Positions 33,908 to 43,281 of a stretch of 64,000 bases of DNA are shown here, piece by piece. Location of the stretch: assembly GCF_016401385.1 (NCBI RefSeq), contig NZ_JAEACF010000001.1:1054001-1118000 (forward strand), given 5' to 3'. The notes beneath the pieces were generated by a model. The model searched no databases. It was given only the letters and a program-made list of their open reading frames with translations, and was not told the origin of the DNA. A program made the position numbers and the translations under genes. Position 1 is the stretch's first letter, and each line of letters starts with the position of its first letter. The stretch comes from Fictibacillus halophilus. Lineage in GTDB: Bacteria > Bacillota > Bacilli > Bacillales > Fictibacillaceae.

Positions 33908-35500
33908 ATGAAAGAGAAATGGAAAAACATCATCAAGCAAACGACAGAGCGCTTTAAAGCTCGTTCTAATGTACAAAAGGGATTTATTCTCGGAGGAATC
34001 TTTCTAATTATCGCAGCTTTTATCTTTGTAACCATCATGATGTCAACACCTAACCTTGTTCCTTTGTATTCAAATCTTTCCCCTCAGGAAGCAGGTCAAA
34101 TACAAGAGAATTTAAATAGCAAAGGTGTGGCAAACGAAGTACAAGATGGCGGCAAAACCATACTGGTTCCCGAAGAACAAGTGAATAACCTGCAAGTGCA
34201 GCTAGCTGCAGAAGGATTGCCTGAAAGCGGAAATATTGATTTCTCATATTTTGGTGAAAAATCAGGTTTTGGAATAACAGACAAAGAGTTTGGTGTTTTA
34301 GAAAGAGAAGCGACACAGACAGAGATTGCTAGTTTAATAAAGAGCATCAACGGGGTTGAAGATGCGAGCGTTATGATTACCCTTCCTGAAAGCAGTGTGT
34401 GGGTGAACCAAGAAGAAGAAAAAGCTTCAGCATCTGTTGTCCTTTCCTTAGGAACGGGAGCAAAATTAAATGAAGACCAAGTAAAAGCACTCTATCATCT
34501 CGTTTCAAAGAGTGTGAGTAACCTTCCTATGGAAAATATAGTTATTACGGATCAATACTTTAATTATTATGATTTGAATTCTGTGCACTCTACTGCTTCA
34601 GCTTCAAAATACGATGAGCAAAGAAAGATCAAGCAGGATGTTGAAAGAGACTTACAACGAAGAGTTCAACAGATGTTATCTACCATCATGGGACAAGGTA
34701 AAGTAGTTGCTACAGTGACAACAGATATTGACTTTACGGAAGAAAAACGTGAAGAGAATATTGTAGAACCAGTTGATAAAGAAAACATGAAAGGCATCGA
34801 AGTAAGCGTTGAGCGAATAAGAGAGACGTTTACTGGAGAAGGTGCAGGAGCAGGTGGAGTCGCAGGAACGGGTGATCAAGAGGTAACTAACTATCCAGGT
34901 TCAGCTGCTGGTTCAAACGGAGACTATGAAAAAGTAGAAGAACGTATCAATAACGAAGTGAACAAGATTCGTAAAGAAATTGTGGAAAGTCCTTATGAGA
35001 TAAGAGATCTAGGTATTCAAGTAATGGTGGAGCCACCAACTCCTAACAAACCAGAATCGTTACCACAAGAGAGATTAGATGATATTGAACAAATATTGAG
35101 TGCGATCGTAAGAACAAGCATCTCTAAAGATATTAATGGAACATTATCTGAAGATGATATTCAAGAAAAAATATTTGTATCTGCACAGCCGTTCAACGGC
35201 AAACAAGAAACAAGCAAAGTGTCTACAGGTATTCCATTCTGGATCTACATTGTAGGTGGCATCTTATTAATCGTCATTGTTCTATTAATCTTCCTGCTGT
35301 CTCGAAAAAGAAGAACAGAGATTGAAACCAAGATTGAAGAATTCGAGATGGATGAGCCGCAAGAGTCTTACTATGTACCTGATGTAAACCAAGAAAAAGG
35401 GTCAGAGGGAACAGTTCGTAAGGAACAATTAGAACGAATGGCTAAAGAAAAGCCAGAAGAATTCGCCAAGCTAGTAAGAACTTGGCTTTCAGAGGAGTAA
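33908..35500 (+). CDS. fliF: Flagellar MS-ring protein FliF
   Basis: FliF forms the membrane ring on which the flagellum is built. The 530-residue protein has membrane segments at about 26-45 and 444-466, two ring-building domains between them with LIKSINGVEDASVMITLP, and a C-terminal FliG-binding tail. A glycine-rich linker (GEGAGAGGVAGTGDQ) lies near residue 320. The ATG at 33908 behind CGGGGGAA is preferred over a TTG at 33887. Confidence 0.96.
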   Translation: MKEKWKNIIKQTTERFKARSNVQKGFILGGIFLIIAAFIFVTIMMSTPNLVPLYSNLSPQEAGQIQENLNSKGVANEVQDGGKTILVPEEQVNNLQVQLAAEGLPESGNIDFSYFGEKSGFGITDKEFGVLEREATQTEIASLIKSINGVEDASVMITLPESSVWVNQEEEKASASVVLSLGTGAKLNEDQVKALYHLVSKSVSNLPMENIVITDQYFNYYDLNSVHSTASASKYDEQRKIKQDVERDLQRRVQQMLSTIMGQGKVVATVTTDIDFTEEKREENIVEPVDKENMKGIEVSVERIRETFTGEGAGAGGVAGTGDQEVTNYPGSAAGSNGDYEKVEERINNEVNKIRKEIVESPYEIRDLGIQVMVEPPTPNKPESLPQERLDDIEQILSAIVRTSISKDINGTLSEDDIQEKIFVSAQPFNGKQETSKVSTGIPFWIYIVGGILLIVIVLLIFLLSRKRRTEIETKIEEFEMDEPQESYYVPDVNQEKGSEGTVRKEQLERMAKEKPEEFAKLVRTWLSEE

Positions 35501-35514
35501 GGAGGTAACGAACG

Positions 35515-36528
35515 ATGGCAAAAGGCATGAAAGAACTATCTGGTAAAGAGAAAGCGGCAATCCTCGTTATCTCTTTAGGTCCTGATGTGGCTGCCCAAGT
35601 ATATAAACATTTAAGTGAAGAAGAAATTGAGAGATTAACACTTCAAATCTCACAAGTTAGAAAAGTAGATTCAACGTTAAAGGATGAGATTATCACACAA
35701 TTTCATCAGTTAGCTCTTGCGCAAGATTATATTACCCAAGGTGGAATCGGCTATGCGAAGACGGTACTTGAGAAAGCGGTAGGTAAAGACGAAGCGATGC
35801 AGATCATCAATCGTTTGACTTCAACGTTACAAGTAAGGCCGTTTGACTTTGCTCGAAAAGCTGATCCGGGTCAAATATTAAACTTCATTCAAAACGAGCA
35901 TCCGCAAACGATTGCTCTGATCTTATCTTACTTGGATTCTTCACAGGCTGGTCAAATACTTTCTGAACTTCCGCAAGAGATGCAAGCTGATATTGCGAAA
36001 AGGATCGCATTGATGGATCGAACATCTCCTGAAGTGATCAATGAAGTGGAACAGATTTTAGAAAGAAAGTTATCTGCTACCGTTACACAGGATTTCACAC
36101 AAGCTGGTGGAGTTGAAGCAGTTGTCGAAGTGTTAAACGGTGTAGATCGAAGCACCGAACGGACAATCTTGGATGCGCTTGAAATTCAAGATCCTGAGTT
36201 AGCGGAAGAGATCAAGAAACGAATGTTTGTATTTGAAGATATCGTTACACTTGATAATCGCGCAATTCAAAGAGTTATTCGTGAAGTGCAGAACGAGGAT
36301 CTACTTCTTGCTTTACGTGCATCCAGCGAGGAAGTAAAAGAAGTGATGTTCAATAATATGTCGCAGCGTATGGCTGAGAACTTTAAAGAAGAAATGGAGT
36401 TTATGGGACCTGTTCGACTTCGTGATGTTGAAGAAGCTCAGTCTAGAATCGTTGGAACCATCAGAAGACTTGAAGAAGCCGGTGAGCTCGTGATTGCTCG
36501 AGGCGGAGGAGATGATGTGATTGTCTAA
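35515..36528 (+). CDS. fliG: Flagellar motor switch protein FliG
   Basis: FliG is the rotor protein that couples stator force to rotation and binds FliM. The 337-residue product has three armadillo-like domains, with EHPQTIALILSYLD (middle domain) and KKRMFVFEDIVTLDNRAIQR followed by MEFMGPVRLRDVEEAQ (C-terminal domain with torque helix). AAGGAGGTAACG precedes the ATG. The last 8 bases overlap fliH. Confidence 0.97.
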   Translation: MAKGMKELSGKEKAAILVISLGPDVAAQVYKHLSEEEIERLTLQISQVRKVDSTLKDEIITQFHQLALAQDYITQGGIGYAKTVLEKAVGKDEAMQIINRLTSTLQVRPFDFARKADPGQILNFIQNEHPQTIALILSYLDSSQAGQILSELPQEMQADIAKRIALMDRTSPEVINEVEQILERKLSATVTQDFTQAGGVEAVVEVLNGVDRSTERTILDALEIQDPELAEEIKKRMFVFEDIVTLDNRAIQRVIREVQNEDLLLALRASSEEVKEVMFNNMSQRMAENFKEEMEFMGPVRLRDVEEAQSRIVGTIRRLEEAGELVIARGGGDDVIV

Positions 36529-37312
36529 AGTCATAAAATCTTTTCACAATCACAATGAGAAGGCTGAAACAAATGAAGTTGTAATAGGTATTCAAGCACT
36601 CTCAATATTTACAACGAGAAATCTTTTAGAAGATGAGGATGAAGAGTCGAAGGTCATCTCTATAAAAAATCAAGCGTATAACCTGCTTGAAGAAGCTAAG
36701 AGCGAAGCAGCTTCTATAACAAAGGAAGTAGAAGAATACAAGGCGGCACAAATACAAAGATTAGCTGACGAAGAGGCTTCTTGGAAAAAGAAGTTGGAAG
36801 CGGCTTACGAACAGGCGAAGAATGAAGGATACGATGCTGGCTTTCAAAATGGTTTAGAGCAAGGACACCAAAGCTGGGCTTCGCAATTACTTGAAGTGAA
36901 GAGTTTTATTGATACGTTAAGGAGCGACTACCATAACATCTTAAGTGAAGCCGAACCACAGATGGTCATCCTCGCCATGGCAGCGGCGGAAAAAATCTTA
37001 GGCGAAAAGCTACAAGAAACACCTGAAACGTGGATTTCTATCGTAAAACAACTTGTAAAAGAAGCTAGAGAGTTTGAAGAGATCAAGCTATACGTTCCAC
37101 CGCAATGGTTTGAACTCACGCTAAATTACCGTGAAGAACTAAAGAACATGCTTCATTCTACAGCGACTCTTTTCATCTATCCAGACGAGAATTTGACTGA
37201 GAATGGTGCAGTAATCGAGTTTCCTTTTGGAAAGATCGACGCAACACTCGACGTCCAGCTAAAAGAGATCAGAGAAAAACTGCTAGAACAACTTGAGGTG
37301 TCAGATCAATGA
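36521..37312 (+). CDS. fliH: Flagellar assembly protein FliH
   Basis: FliH binds and restrains the export ATPase FliI. The 263-residue protein has a long central coiled coil (about 45-125) with a GYDAGFQNGLEQGHQ segment, and a C-terminal V-ATPase E-subunit-like domain. The start is TTG at 36521, 10 bases after GGCGGAGGA and overlapping fliG. An upstream start in this frame is blocked by a TGA. Confidence 0.93.
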   Translation: MSKVIKSFHNHNEKAETNEVVIGIQALSIFTTRNLLEDEDEESKVISIKNQAYNLLEEAKSEAASITKEVEEYKAAQIQRLADEEASWKKKLEAAYEQAKNEGYDAGFQNGLEQGHQSWASQLLEVKSFIDTLRSDYHNILSEAEPQMVILAMAAAEKILGEKLQETPETWISIVKQLVKEAREFEEIKLYVPPQWFELTLNYREELKNMLHSTATLFIYPDENLTENGAVIEFPFGKIDATLDVQLKEIREKLLEQLEVSDQ

Positions 37313-38625
37313 ACGTGGAACATATGATAGAATCCCTTCAATCAATCGATTCCTATAAGAAATATGGAAAAGTGATTCGGGTTGTGGGGCTAATGATTGA
37401 ATCTAAAGGACCTAAAACGTCAATCGGTGATGTCTGTTATATACACACGGGGAACAACAAGCAAAGAATCAAAGCAGAAGTAGTTGGCTTTCAGGAAGAG
37501 AATGTCTTATTGATGCCATTTACGTTTGTAAAAAATATTGCAGTTGGCAGTTTAGTAGAAGCAACACATCGTGCGTTAGAAATAAAAGTAGGACCTTCTT
37601 TGATCGGAAAGGTACTTGATGGTATGGGAGTTCCATTGGATGGCTCTCCTCTGCCTCGCGGGTTGTTTCGTTATCCGTCAGAGAACGAGCCACCGAATCC
37701 GATGGATAGACCACGAATTCATGAAAGTATTCAGCTCGGTATTCGGTCGATCGATAGTTTGTTAACGGTTGGAAAAGGCCAGCGGGTGGGTATTTTTGCC
37801 GGAAGTGGAGTGGGTAAGAGTACGTTGCTCGGTATGGTGGCACGTAATTCTACAGCTGACCTTAACGTTATCGCTCTAATCGGTGAACGAGGACGCGAAG
37901 TTCTTGATTTTATTGAACGAGATCTTGGTGAAGAGGGTTTAAAGCGATCTATTGTAATCGTTGCTACTTCAGATCAACCGGCTTTAATGCGGATAAAAGG
38001 GGCACTGACGGCAACGAGCATCGCTGAATATTTTCGAGACCAAGGCAAGAACGTCATGTTGATGATGGATTCGGTAACTCGCGTTGCAATGGCTCAGCGT
38101 GAGATCGGGTTAGCTGTTGGAGAACCACCAACAACAAAAGGATACACACCGAGCGTATTCGCGGTTCTTCCGAAATTATTAGAACGTTCTGGAACAAATA
38201 AGAACGGAACGATTACAGCTTTTTACACCGTTTTAGTAGATGGAGATGATTTCAACGAACCAATCTCAGATACTGTTCGAGGGATTCTTGATGGACACTT
38301 TATCTTAGATCGAAACTTAGCCAATAAAGGGCAGTTTCCTGCAGTAAACATTCTCAAGAGTATTAGCAGGGTTATGAACGATATCGTTCCAAAAGAACAT
38401 CGGCAAGCTGCTGAACGTCTCCGAGAACTTTTGTCAGCCTACGTCGAAGCAGAAGACTTGATCAACATTGGGGCATATAAGAGGGGATCCTCTAAATCAG
38501 TGGATGAAGCGATTCAGATGTATCCTAACATTCTAGCGTTTCTAAAACAGCAAGTAGATGAAGATGTCAGTTATGAACAAGCTCTCGAGCGGCTGTTGAT
38601 CGAGTTTGGAAAGGATGAAGGTTGA
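37309..38625 (+). CDS. fliI: Flagellum-specific ATP synthase FliI
   Basis: FliI is the hexameric ATPase of the type III export apparatus, related to F1-beta. The 438-residue product has Walker A GSGVGKST at 165-172, GERGREVLDFI and MMDSVTRVAMAQREIGLA. It overlaps fliH by 4 bases (ATGA) and fliJ by one base, so fliHIJ are translationally coupled. Confidence 0.97.
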   Translation: MNVEHMIESLQSIDSYKKYGKVIRVVGLMIESKGPKTSIGDVCYIHTGNNKQRIKAEVVGFQEENVLLMPFTFVKNIAVGSLVEATHRALEIKVGPSLIGKVLDGMGVPLDGSPLPRGLFRYPSENEPPNPMDRPRIHESIQLGIRSIDSLLTVGKGQRVGIFAGSGVGKSTLLGMVARNSTADLNVIALIGERGREVLDFIERDLGEEGLKRSIVIVATSDQPALMRIKGALTATSIAEYFRDQGKNVMLMMDSVTRVAMAQREIGLAVGEPPTTKGYTPSVFAVLPKLLERSGTNKNGTITAFYTVLVDGDDFNEPISDTVRGILDGHFILDRNLANKGQFPAVNILKSISRVMNDIVPKEHRQAAERLRELLSAYVEAEDLINIGAYKRGSSKSVDEAIQMYPNILAFLKQQVDEDVSYEQALERLLIEFGKDEG

Positions 38626-39062
38626 TGTCATTCCATTTTTCTATGGAAAAAGTTTTGTCTGTTAAACAAAAAGAGAAAGAATCGATTGAACAGGAATTAG
38701 GAGAAGCTGTACATGCGTTCGAAAGCATCGCAGAAGAGATATACAGCCTTCTGAAAAGGAAAGAAGACATCGAGAACCAATCGAATTATACATTTCAGCA
38801 GAGAATCGTAGTAAATGATCTGCAGAATACACAGCGTTTTCTGTTATCCATGACGAATAAGATCAAAGAATTACAACCGTTATTACAAAGAGCAAGAGAG
38901 AGAATGCAAGTTATCCAACAAAGGTTATTACAGCAGACGATTGAAGTGAAAAAATACGAAAAGCTAAAAGAAAGACAGCTCAGCGCATATAAAGTGGAAG
39001 TTGCTTCTTATGAGAATAAGCAGAACGACGAATTTTCAGTATTGCGTTTTGCGAAGTCGTAA
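38625..39062 (+). CDS. fliJ: Flagellar export protein FliJ
   Basis: FliJ is the coiled-coil stalk that couples FliI to the export gate. The 145-residue, glutamate- and glutamine-rich helical product begins MSFHFSMEKVLSVKQKEKE, like the family. The ATG at 38625 overlaps the fliI stop (TGATG); a TTG codon immediately before it is less likely. Confidence 0.9.
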   Translation: MSFHFSMEKVLSVKQKEKESIEQELGEAVHAFESIAEEIYSLLKRKEDIENQSNYTFQQRIVVNDLQNTQRFLLSMTNKIKELQPLLQRARERMQVIQQRLLQQTIEVKKYEKLKERQLSAYKVEVASYENKQNDEFSVLRFAKS

Positions 39063-39076
39063 ATTCGGGTGATCAG

Positions 39077-39643
39077 ATGAAACAGAACGAAAAATCCAGC
39101 AGAATGGTTTGGTTTTTATTAGTAATCTTCGTACCTTTTGTTTTTGCACTAACCGTATTCGGTATCGTTCTGTCGTTCATGGGAGTGGACGTATGGGAAG
39201 AAGCAAAAAACACTGGTAAAAACATACCTGTTATCAAAAATGTTTTTAGCGAAAAGTCCGAAGTAGCTGTAACGAACAATGTTCAAGAGAATCAGTGGAA
39301 AACAAAGTTAGATGAACAAGAAGATTACATTAAAATACTATCTGCTGATCTGCAAAAGAAAGAGAAAGAAGTAACAGATCTAAAAAGCAATATTGCCCTA
39401 TTAGAAAAGCAAGTCGAAGATGCAGAAACAACGGTAAAAGATGAAGAGAATGAGCAATTAAAGAAGTTATATGAAGCAATGTCAGCAAAAGATGCTGCAG
39501 CCGTAATGTCGGAGATGAACAACAATCAAATCATGGGCATCCTAACACTTTTACAATCTGAAACGCAGGCTGCGATCCTTGCCAAACTCGATGCAAAACG
39601 TGCAGCAGAACTTACGGTACTCATGTCAAACAAGTCTCTATAA
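39077..39643 (+). CDS. ylxF: YlxF/MotE-family membrane protein with coiled coil
   Basis: The 188-residue protein has one N-terminal membrane segment (about 10-33), a coiled coil (about 80-125) and a C-terminal MgtE-N-like helical domain (AMSAKDAAAVMSEM, then LDAKRAAELT). It lies between fliJ and fliK, the place of ylxF in B. subtilis. In other bacteria MotE-type proteins of this build work with the motor; its function in Bacillus is not firmly known. Confidence 0.85.
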   Translation: MKQNEKSSRMVWFLLVIFVPFVFALTVFGIVLSFMGVDVWEEAKNTGKNIPVIKNVFSEKSEVAVTNNVQENQWKTKLDEQEDYIKILSADLQKKEKEVTDLKSNIALLEKQVEDAETTVKDEENEQLKKLYEAMSAKDAAAVMSEMNNNQIMGILTLLQSETQAAILAKLDAKRAAELTVLMSNKSL

Positions 39644-39657
39644 AAGGAGGTGTAAAC

Positions 39658-40824
39658 TTGCAATTAATGATTTCGCAGCCAGCTGTATCAGGAGCACAGA
39701 CTTCACCAGTATCAGTTTCTTCGCAAAAAGGAAACGGTATAGATTCTCTCTTTTCTCAACTGTTAGCATCTTCTGGTGTCGAGAGTGAACAGCTTCCTGA
39801 AGATCTAGGAGATATGATCGCTAGTATCTTAGGGGGCGTTGAGGGGCTTGAATGGAATTCTGATCTATTAAATAACGAAAACGTTCAATCATTATTAAGC
39901 GAACTGCCACCCGAAATGAAGGAAGTTATTGAAAAGCTTCTTGAAAGTGAGATTGATTTCTCAGACATTGCTGTAAATCCTACTCCGGAAATGAAACTAG
40001 CGTTGTTATTGCAGTTTGCTTTTAGCAAAGAGACAGGTCCATTATCTCAAAAAGACCAGAAGCAGATCACAGAAATAATTGGACGATGGTTTCCAGGAGT
40101 GAAGCTAGATCAAAAAGATTCTATAACAAAGCAAACAGAGCAGATTTTTGGAGAGTTAAAAAAGCTTCTTAGCGAGTCATCAGATAAAGATAAGAATACG
40201 TTCTTAAAAGTTTTTGAAACACTATCAGCCGAGAAAAAGGTAAAAAGTTTTGCTGATCATGCATTTCAACGGTTCGTACCGACAAAATTGATCGAACAAA
40301 ATGTGTCCGCTCCAAAGGAACTTCAAACGGTACAAGCTCCACTTTCTCCTCTAGAGCAATGGACGTTAAAGGTACCTGTTTCGGAAGGAGAAGGACAAAA
40401 AGAGCAATTTGTTCGTGAGGTTCAACAGATTATTTCAAGAGGAAAGCTGTTCGTTACGGAATCTGGATTTACGAAGATGCAGATACAATTAACACCTGAA
40501 CAACTCGGCAAAATTGAGATACATCTTATCCAAAAACATGGTGAGATCACAGCAAAAATCATTGCATCTAGTCAAGGTGCGAAAGATGCCTTGGAAAGCC
40601 AGCTCACACAATTGAAACAAGCTTTCACAAGTCAAGATATAGACTTTAAAAAGATCGATGTCTTTCTAAATGGAGACGAACAGACCTTTGATTTCCGTGA
40701 TCAAAATAATCAAGATCATGAAGATCAAGAGCATGCAGATGAGAACGTATCTGAGGATGAGAAATCCGATCATCTATCATTTGATGAACAATTATCGCAA
40801 GTGGTATTAAACGAAAAGGTGTGA
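39658..40824 (+). CDS. fliK: Flagellar hook-length control protein FliK
   Basis: FliK measures hook length and switches FlhB export specificity. The 388-residue protein has a variable N-terminal part and a conserved C-terminal hook domain (about 270-350: MQIQLTPEQLGKIEIHLI), then a very acidic tail (NQDHEDQEHADENVSEDE). The start is TTG at 39658, 7 bases after AAAGGAGG; an ATG at 39667 is too far from it. Confidence 0.92.
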   Translation: MQLMISQPAVSGAQTSPVSVSSQKGNGIDSLFSQLLASSGVESEQLPEDLGDMIASILGGVEGLEWNSDLLNNENVQSLLSELPPEMKEVIEKLLESEIDFSDIAVNPTPEMKLALLLQFAFSKETGPLSQKDQKQITEIIGRWFPGVKLDQKDSITKQTEQIFGELKKLLSESSDKDKNTFLKVFETLSAEKKVKSFADHAFQRFVPTKLIEQNVSAPKELQTVQAPLSPLEQWTLKVPVSEGEGQKEQFVREVQQIISRGKLFVTESGFTKMQIQLTPEQLGKIEIHLIQKHGEITAKIIASSQGAKDALESQLTQLKQAFTSQDIDFKKIDVFLNGDEQTFDFRDQNNQDHEDQEHADENVSEDEKSDHLSFDEQLSQVVLNEKV

Positions 40825-40830
40825 TGAGTG

Positions 40831-41274
40831 ATGACCAAGATCTCTGAAGATCTTATGCTTTCTAATTATCAAGCAAAAACAAAGCAAACAGGTTCTAACA
40901 TCTTAGGAAAAGATGATTTTCTAAAAATTTTAATCACACAGCTTCAAAACCAAGACCCTACAAGTCCGATGCAAGATCGTGAGTTTATCGCACAGATGGC
41001 TAGCTTTTCTTCACTAGAACAAATGACAAACATGAATCAAACAATGCAGCAATTCCTATCGTTTCAAACAGAATCTTCATTACTACAACAAAGCCAGATG
41101 ATTGGTAAACAAGTAACCTACGAAACGGAAACCGTTGACGCAGGGGGGAACAAAAAGATAGAAGAAAAAGAAGCTGTAGTGAAATCTGTTTTGTTTGAAA
41201 AAGGATCTGTCATGTTGGAAATGAGTGATGGAACAAAAATTACAAGTTACCAAGTAATTAAAATATCGGATTAG
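40831..41274 (+). CDS. flgD: Flagellar hook assembly scaffold protein FlgD
   Basis: FlgD caps the growing hook. The 147-residue product has the conserved N-terminal block [19 protein letters not shown], then [14 protein letters not shown] and a basic/acidic C-terminal beta region; it lacks the long C-terminal domain of proteobacterial FlgD, as in Bacillus. GTG (40828) and ATG (40831) starts are adjacent, and the ATG is preferred. Confidence 0.93.
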   Translation: MTKISEDLMLSNYQAKTKQTGSNILGKDDFLKILITQLQNQDPTSPMQDREFIAQMASFSSLEQMTNMNQTMQQFLSFQTESSLLQQSQMIGKQVTYETETVDAGGNKKIEEKEAVVKSVLFEKGSVMLEMSDGTKITSYQVIKISD

Positions 41275-41295
41275 GCAAAGTGAGGAGGGGAAAAC

Positions 41296-41670
41296 ATGAG
41301 CGAACGTATACACGCTCATCAATTGTACCAGCCGATGCTTTACCCGAAACATCGACAGCAGAAAAATACAGATCAATCTTTTCAGTCTGTTTTTCATAAA
41401 GAGCTTGAGAACCAACTCACGGTTAGTAAGCACGCTCAAAAAAGACTGCAAGATAGAAATATTAAGATATCAGAAACAAGCTGGAACAAGATAAGCGAAA
41501 AGGTGATCGAAGCTGGACAAAAAGGCATTAAAGACTCATTAGTGATCATGAAGAATGTCACGCTTGTTGTGAATGCGCCAAATCAAACCGTGATTACAGC
41601 GTTAGATCGAAACGAAAGTACATCTCAGATCTTTACAAACATCAATGGTGCGATCGTCATAGACGAATAA
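41296..41670 (+). CDS. Flagellar operon protein of the TIGR02530 type
   Basis: The 124-residue protein lies between flgD and flgE, where many Bacilli and Clostridia have a short conserved protein of unknown function. Conserved-looking features are SKHAQKRLQDRNI and SLVIMKNVTLVVNAPNQTVITA. No signal or membrane segment is seen. The ATG follows GAGGAGGGG. Its position suggests a role in hook assembly, but this is only inferred. Confidence 0.85.
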   Translation: MSERIHAHQLYQPMLYPKHRQQKNTDQSFQSVFHKELENQLTVSKHAQKRLQDRNIKISETSWNKISEKVIEAGQKGIKDSLVIMKNVTLVVNAPNQTVITALDRNESTSQIFTNINGAIVIDE

Positions 41671-41753
41671 ACGAGCTGGACCTTTACAGGAGGCTCACAA
41701 AACTGCCGATTGATAGACGCAGTTAATAAACCAAGTAAGGGAGATAAAAACAA

Positions 41754-42557
41754 ATGTTACGTTCTATGTATTCAGGAATCAGTGGTATGAAAAACTTTCA
41801 GGTGAAGTTAGATGTAATCGGTAATAACATCGCAAATGTAAATACGTACGGATTTAAAAAAGGCCGTACAACTTTTAAAGATCTTGTGAGTCAGCAGATT
41901 GCTGGGGCGAGTGCTCCAACTGCTGGAGCTGGGGGAAGAGGTGGAGTTAATCCAAAACAAGTAGGACTAGGCTCGCAATTGGCTACAATCGATACAGTGC
42001 ATACTCAAGGTAGTTTGCAAAATACAGCTAGACCACTTGACTTAGGGATTTCTGGAGATGGATTTTTCAAATTAATGTCAGGTACAGAGGTTACTTATAC
42101 TAGAGCCGGAAATTTTTATCTAGATAAAACAGGGCAAATCGTAAATGCAGATGGAAAATTTTTATTAGCTACAGGTAATGCAAAGATAACTATCCCCCCT
42201 GATGCAAAAAGTTTTAGTGTGGGGGCAGATGGAACTGTAAGCTTTATAAATAATGCAGGTGTTCTTACAACAGCTGGCCAAATTGAACTTGCAAAGTTTG
42301 CAAATAATGAAGGTTTGGAAAAAGCAGGAGGTAATGAATATAGAGAGAGCACTAACTCTGGAAACCCATTACCATCCACTCCAGGCGGAACTGGCGGTGC
42401 AGGCACACTAGTAGCAGGTGCTCTCGAAATGTCCAACGTAGACTTATCTGAAGAGTTCACTGAGATGATTGTTGCACAGCGTGGATTTCAAGCGAATACA
42501 AGAATCATTACAACATCTGATGAGATCCTTCAAGAACTTGTGAACTTAAAACGTTAA
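41754..42557 (+). CDS. flgE: Flagellar hook protein FlgE (FlgG-like)
   Basis: This hook subunit is exported by the flagellar apparatus. The 267-residue product begins MLRSMYSGISGMKNFQVKLD and has IGNNIANVNTYGFKKGRTTF, LGISGDGFF, and the C-terminal VDLSEEFTEMIVAQRGFQAN. The short length makes FlgE and FlgG hard to separate by sequence; the position after flgD supports the hook role, and the B. subtilis gene here was also first called flgG. The 83-base gap before it carries AGGGAGAT. Confidence 0.92.
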   Translation: MLRSMYSGISGMKNFQVKLDVIGNNIANVNTYGFKKGRTTFKDLVSQQIAGASAPTAGAGGRGGVNPKQVGLGSQLATIDTVHTQGSLQNTARPLDLGISGDGFFKLMSGTEVTYTRAGNFYLDKTGQIVNADGKFLLATGNAKITIPPDAKSFSVGADGTVSFINNAGVLTTAGQIELAKFANNEGLEKAGGNEYRESTNSGNPLPSTPGGTGGAGTLVAGALEMSNVDLSEEFTEMIVAQRGFQANTRIITTSDEILQELVNLKR

Positions 42558-42605
42558 CGTGAAGGGAGGTAGGGGTGAGCTGGAAAAGGCTTAACTCCGA
42601 AACTC

Positions 42606-42818
42606 ATGATTTCATTAACACAACTAAATGGCAATACGTTTACACTGAATGCGATCTACATCGAACAGATTCAATCATTTCCAGATACTACCGTCACTTT
42701 AACAACAGGCAAGAAGTTTGTGGTCAAAGAAAGTGAAGAAGAAGTGACTAAATTAATTACAGGTTTTTATAGAAATATTACGCTATTGCCACTAAGTCAG
42801 AAAAAGGAGGGTCTGTAG
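42606..42818 (+). CDS. swrD: FlbD-family protein SwrD (YlzI)
   Basis: The 70-residue protein begins [16 protein letters not shown], with [18 protein letters not shown], the FlbD/SwrD pattern. In B. subtilis SwrD raises flagellar motor torque for swarming. The ATG lacks a near ribosome-binding site. A very strong one (GGGAGGTAGGGG, 42564-42575) serves a GTG at 42575 in another frame, which reads 53 codons over this gene. fliL follows with no gap. Confidence 0.88.
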   Translation: MISLTQLNGNTFTLNAIYIEQIQSFPDTTVTLTTGKKFVVKESEEEVTKLITGFYRNITLLPLSQKKEGL

Positions 42819-43247
42819 TTGGGGAAAAATAAAGCGATAACCATCATGCTTTCCATGCTTGTAGGGATAAGTCTTATCGGTGCAACAGGTTATTACGGAT
42901 TTAAACAATTCTCGCCGAAAACAGAAGCTTCTGAACCAACAGCAGAAGAACTGGACAAGCTATTGGTCGAAACCAACGAAATGTCAACAAATCTTGCGGA
43001 TCAGTCTTATGTGAAGATTCAGTTCAAGATTCAAGCAAATAATAAAGATGGTAAACATGAACTTGAAAAAAGATTGTTTCAAGTTAATAACTTGATCATA
43101 TATGAAATCTCGAGTAAAAAAACAGAAGAACTGTCTGGTCAAAAAGGATTAATTTCCTTAGAGAACAAATTAAAAACAGAGATAAATAAGATTATGCAAG
43201 ACGGGAAAGTAGTCAGAGTCTACACAACTCAAAAGATCATACAATAA
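42819..43247 (+). CDS. fliL: Flagellar basal body-associated protein FliL
   Basis: FliL is a single-pass membrane protein that supports stator function. The 142-residue product has a membrane segment at about 8-28 and an extracytoplasmic domain with YVKIQFKIQANN. The start is TTG at 42819, directly after the swrD stop and behind AAAAAGGAGGG. Confidence 0.92.
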   Translation: MGKNKAITIMLSMLVGISLIGATGYYGFKQFSPKTEASEPTAEELDKLLVETNEMSTNLADQSYVKIQFKIQANNKDGKHELEKRLFQVNNLIIYEISSKKTEELSGQKGLISLENKLKTEINKIMQDGKVVRVYTTQKIIQ

Positions 43248-43281
43248 TTCATTAAAAACCGCATGAAAAGAGGTGAGACTC

